Below are positions 32,641 through 35,000 of a stretch of 35,000 nt of DNA, in pieces. The notes below the pieces were generated by a model. That model ran no database searches, was not told the DNA's origin, and worked only from the letters and a program-made list of their open reading frames with translations. A program made the translations under genes and the position numbers. This DNA comes from Leishmania martiniquensis (taxonomy: Eukaryota > Euglenozoa > Kinetoplastea > Trypanosomatida > Trypanosomatidae). Every line of letters starts with the position of its first letter. The first letter of the stretch is position 1. The DNA lies in assembly GCF_017916325.1 (NCBI RefSeq), contig NC_090162.1:1077501-1112500 (forward strand), given 5' to 3'.

Positions 32641-35000
32641 ATGAGCGCCTCCTCGCCCTCTCTTCACGGGAACGGGCGGGCGGCCGCACAGTCGCCACCG
32701 CAGCCGGCCACCGCCGCAGTGGCTTCCCCAAAGCATGCCGGTGCGGTGAATACGCTTTCAACTGCTCGCCGCGGCTTTGCCATCAGCCAGCGCCTACAGG
32801 AGATGGAGGCACCGTTGATGGAGCACCTCGCCCAGCAGCGGTACGCATGTCCTTCTGCCGGAGTCGGGGCTGCAGTGGCCGCGGCCCAGCCTGCGGCCCA
32901 CTGCACAGCCACAGCAGTGCCGCCGCCGTTACGAGCGCCGCGACGCGGCGCCGACCCTGCCGCCCCGCTGAAGAAGGTGCGTGTCCCCCGTATTCTTCGA
33001 AACGTTCTCGACGTCAACGCTGGCCTCCCGTCGGGCTCTACCCCGTCGCCTCTTGCGACGCAGCAGCACGAAGTCGCGCCCCACCCCCCGTCGGCGGCTA
33101 CCGTCGTGCCGGCCGCATCGTACTGCGTGGCGCATGAGCGGATCGGCATTCTCTACCACCCTCTCGCTGTTGTGCGCACGGCGTACGCGGAGACGGAAGT
33201 GCGCCTGCATCCCGCTGGTGATGGCGCCGCTGCGGCACCTGTTGCTTCATTCACCACCGCGGCCACTACCCCTGAAGGCAAGACATACTTTGAATTGGCT
33301 GACTTCGATGCCGTTGATGAGGACCCACACACACCAGCAGAGTGGCTCGCGCTGGGCGGTGGCGGCGAGGGTGGTACCCCGGCCACGTCGCGCTTCTTCA
33401 AGACCGGCGGCCCGGGCGGTGGCACGGTAGTGTGGCGGCCGTGCCGCGTGAGGGAGTACGATGAGGCCAAGCAACTCTTCTACGTGCAGTGGGCTGACGG
33501 CACGGGGCGATGGACGCACCGGCTGAACATCCGCTTCGACGCCGAGGACGTGGCGCGATGGGAGGCGCGTGTGCGGCGGGCCGACGACTACCGCAGCGAC
33601 ACAGAAGCTGCCATGCGCGAGGCACTCTACATCAGCTCAATACCGGACTCCTGCGTGACGCCGATGGATGAGGCGCAGATGGAGCGCGTTCTGCGCGGCG
33701 TCGCGACGCGATTTCCCGTGGCCCATTTGCACCTCATTCAGCAGCGTACCGAGGAGGCGGAGTCGACGTACTACCGAGCCGTGAAGCTGGCGGTGCACAC
33801 GTACACGATGCGCAGCGCGGCAGAGCAAGCGCGGCTGCGCATCGCCGACTTGCCGCGCGCTGGAATCGAAGCCCAGCCCTCGCTCCGAGACCTGCGCGGC
33901 ACTATCGACACGCCGGTACCGAACTTCCTCGTTGCCCGCGCGTACGTGGAGGAGAACTGCTTCCAGGTGCATGCGCTCATCCAGGACACGCTGCACGCGC
34001 TGCACACGCTGTGGTTCAACTACACCTCGCAGCCGCTTTGCGTGTCGCGCTACGAGGCGTCGACGCTACCGCTGCGGCTACCCCTCTTCGTCTCCACGCA
34101 AGAGGAGCACGGCGTCGCAGTAGGGGAGCGGCTCAAGGGTGAGTGGACGTCGACGGTGCAGTCCACGCTGCAGAACAACCTCGACGCCTATTTCAACTTC
34201 TACGAAGACGACATGGCGCGGTATGAGGCCAGCCGGATGTGCCGCTTTGTGCGCTTGGTGAATTGCATGATGCGCACGCAGCTGCGCGCGCTTACCATGG
34301 CGTCGCTGGAGTCGTACACCGCGTGCCTTGAGGAGTACATCGTTGCATCCCCCAGCGACGCTGACGCGGACCATGCGGATTCCGAGACGATGGAGGTGCT
34401 TCCAGAAGACGCAGCGGAGCGGGCATACTGGGCGGAGCGCATTTCCCAGCTGGAGGCGCGCCAAGCCGCGGAGAGGGAGCGGAAGGCGCCGGAGCAGAAG
34501 GGCGCTGCGAGTAGGTCGCAGCGCCCTGGAACCGCCGCCGCGGGGGCGCAAACGAACGAGGACGAGGAGGCCGCACCTCCGCAGCTGCACCTCCTCTGGT
34601 GTCCCGGCACTCCGCAGCTGACGGAGTCGCTAACACAGCGTGTCGTGAAGCTCATCCAACATGTGAATGGGCTGCGGCCGCTGTTTTACACAAAGCTCGT
34701 GGTGGCATCTGCGTATGCGTCGTCGCTGCCACAGCAGGGCGTGTTCCACGACGGCGGCGACGAGGGGAGAGATGCGAAGGAGTGCGTCATCGTGCTGGAC
34801 CCACCGGTGACCGAAATCGAGCGCAGCGTGCTGGGTGTGATGGAGCGCTGTCTCGAGCACAGCAATGAGGTGGCGGCCATGGGTGACCAGCTGTTCCCCT
34901 TGCTGGAGATGGCACCGGCGTATCTGCATCCGCTCGGCGCCGACGAGGCGGAGGTGGTCGCGGTGCGGGAGCGCGTGTTAGCGGTGCTGCGCAGCAACCG
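32641..35000 (+). CDS. Axonemal inner-arm dynein heavy chain, N-terminal part (partial)
   Basis: The frame is open for 786 codons from the ATG at 32641 to the window end with no stop, so only the tail region is seen. The first 100 residues are low-complexity. Then PLKKVRVPRILRNVLD (110-125), a block with CRVREYDEAKQLFYVQWADG and HRLNIRFDAED (about 268-304), and EALYISSIPDSC (about 328-339) match DNAH1-type single-headed inner-arm heavy chains. The helical block FNFYEDDMARYEASRMCRFVRLVN (about 519-541) is the F-x-x-x-V segment shared by inner-arm chains of the DNAH1/3/6/7/12 group. These are force-producing ATPases of the flagellum, normally about 4,000 residues; motor domains lie beyond the window. 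Assignment to DNAH1 rather than a sister is uncertain. Confidence 0.78.
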   Translation, partial: MSASSPSLHGNGRAAAQSPPQPATAAVASPKHAGAVNTLSTARRGFAISQRLQEMEAPLMEHLAQQRYACPSAGVGAAVAAAQPAAHCTATAVPPPLRAPRRGADPAAPLKKVRVPRILRNVLDVNAGLPSGSTPSPLATQQHEVAPHPPSAATVVPAASYCVAHERIGILYHPLAVVRTAYAETEVRLHPAGDGAAAAPVASFTTAATTPEGKTYFELADFDAVDEDPHTPAEWLALGGGGEGGTPATSRFFKTGGPGGGTVVWRPCRVREYDEAKQLFYVQWADGTGRWTHRLNIRFDAEDVARWEARVRRADDYRSDTEAAMREALYISSIPDSCVTPMDEAQMERVLRGVATRFPVAHLHLIQQRTEEAESTYYRAVKLAVHTYTMRSAAEQARLRIADLPRAGIEAQPSLRDLRGTIDTPVPNFLVARAYVEENCFQVHALIQDTLHALHTLWFNYTSQPLCVSRYEASTLPLRLPLFVSTQEEHGVAVGERLKGEWTSTVQSTLQNNLDAYFNFYEDDMARYEASRMCRFVRLVNCMMRTQLRALTMASLESYTACLEEYIVASPSDADADHADSETMEVLPEDAAERAYWAERISQLEARQAAERERKAPEQKGAASRSQRPGTAAAGAQTNEDEEAAPPQLHLLWCPGTPQLTESLTQRVVKLIQHVNGLRPLFYTKLVVASAYASSLPQQGVFHDGGDEGRDAKECVIVLDPPVTEIERSVLGVMERCLEHSNEVAAMGDQLFPLLEMAPAYLHPLGADEAEVVAVRERVLAVLRSN

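Noticed and set aside
1..35000. Strand-switch region, CRISPR array, insertion sequence or phage element
   Set aside because: All supported genes are on one strand, and there are no spaced direct repeats, transposase or integrase motifs.

Overview
The window looks like part of a directional gene cluster on a trypanosomatid chromosome, most likely Leishmania or another leishmaniine. Every supported gene is on the + strand and none shows an intron. Coding sequence is GC-rich. The gaps are long and full of pyrimidine tracts followed by the first AG (spliced-leader acceptor layout), CA/TG and AT microsatellites, and homopolymer runs. I see no tRNA, rRNA, transposon ORF, CRISPR array or bacterial-type operon signal. 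Assignment to a chromosome is not possible from sequence alone. A GH32 gene beside these neighbours would fit my recollection of Leishmania chromosome 4, but that is only a guess.

Layout, left to right: 1-1442 has no supported gene. Then come a cytosolic GH32 (invertase-family) protein lacking its catalytic nucleophile (1443-2912), a longin R-SNARE of the VAMP7 type (3711-4373), an alpha-helical repeat protein resembling PUM3/Puf6 (4747-5904), and two small membrane proteins of unknown role (6306-6767, 7225-7566). These are followed by an RPAP3-type TPR co-chaperone (8238-9695), a type I DnaJ with a C-terminal CaaX box (10503-11693), and a 2.2-kb gene-free stretch with hairpins and an orphan acceptor signal (11694-13879).

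The second half holds an aldo-keto reductase (13880-14989), a HOP2 meiotic recombination factor (15595-16398), a FAM21/WASHC2-like protein (17030-18652), and a FabG-like short-chain dehydrogenase (19054-19788). Next are a helical protein of unknown function (20290-21570), two adjacent unrelated-looking CAMK-type kinases (22285-23160, 23669-25402), PRP19 (26878-28422), tubulin-tyrosine ligase (29190-30611) and a small basic protein (31429-31842). The last gene is the N-terminal part of an axonemal dynein heavy chain that runs off the window (32641-35000).

As is normal for trypanosomatids, neighbours are co-transcribed but not functionally grouped. Some themes recur: endosomal traffic (SNARE, FAM21), HSP70/HSP90 co-chaperones (DnaJ, RPAP3) and microtubule/flagellum biology (TTL, dynein). 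Several frames are open upstream of the real start, or begin at TTG/GTG. I chose the first plausible ATG at the conserved N-terminus, so the proteins described are shorter than the longest open frames.

The most interesting items are the GH32 protein with Ala in place of the nucleophile Asp, the FAM21-like protein with duplicated Leu-Phe/Ser modules and polyproline runs, the unrecognised C-terminal region of the second kinase, and the orphan splice signal plus hairpins between the DnaJ and aldo-keto reductase genes.
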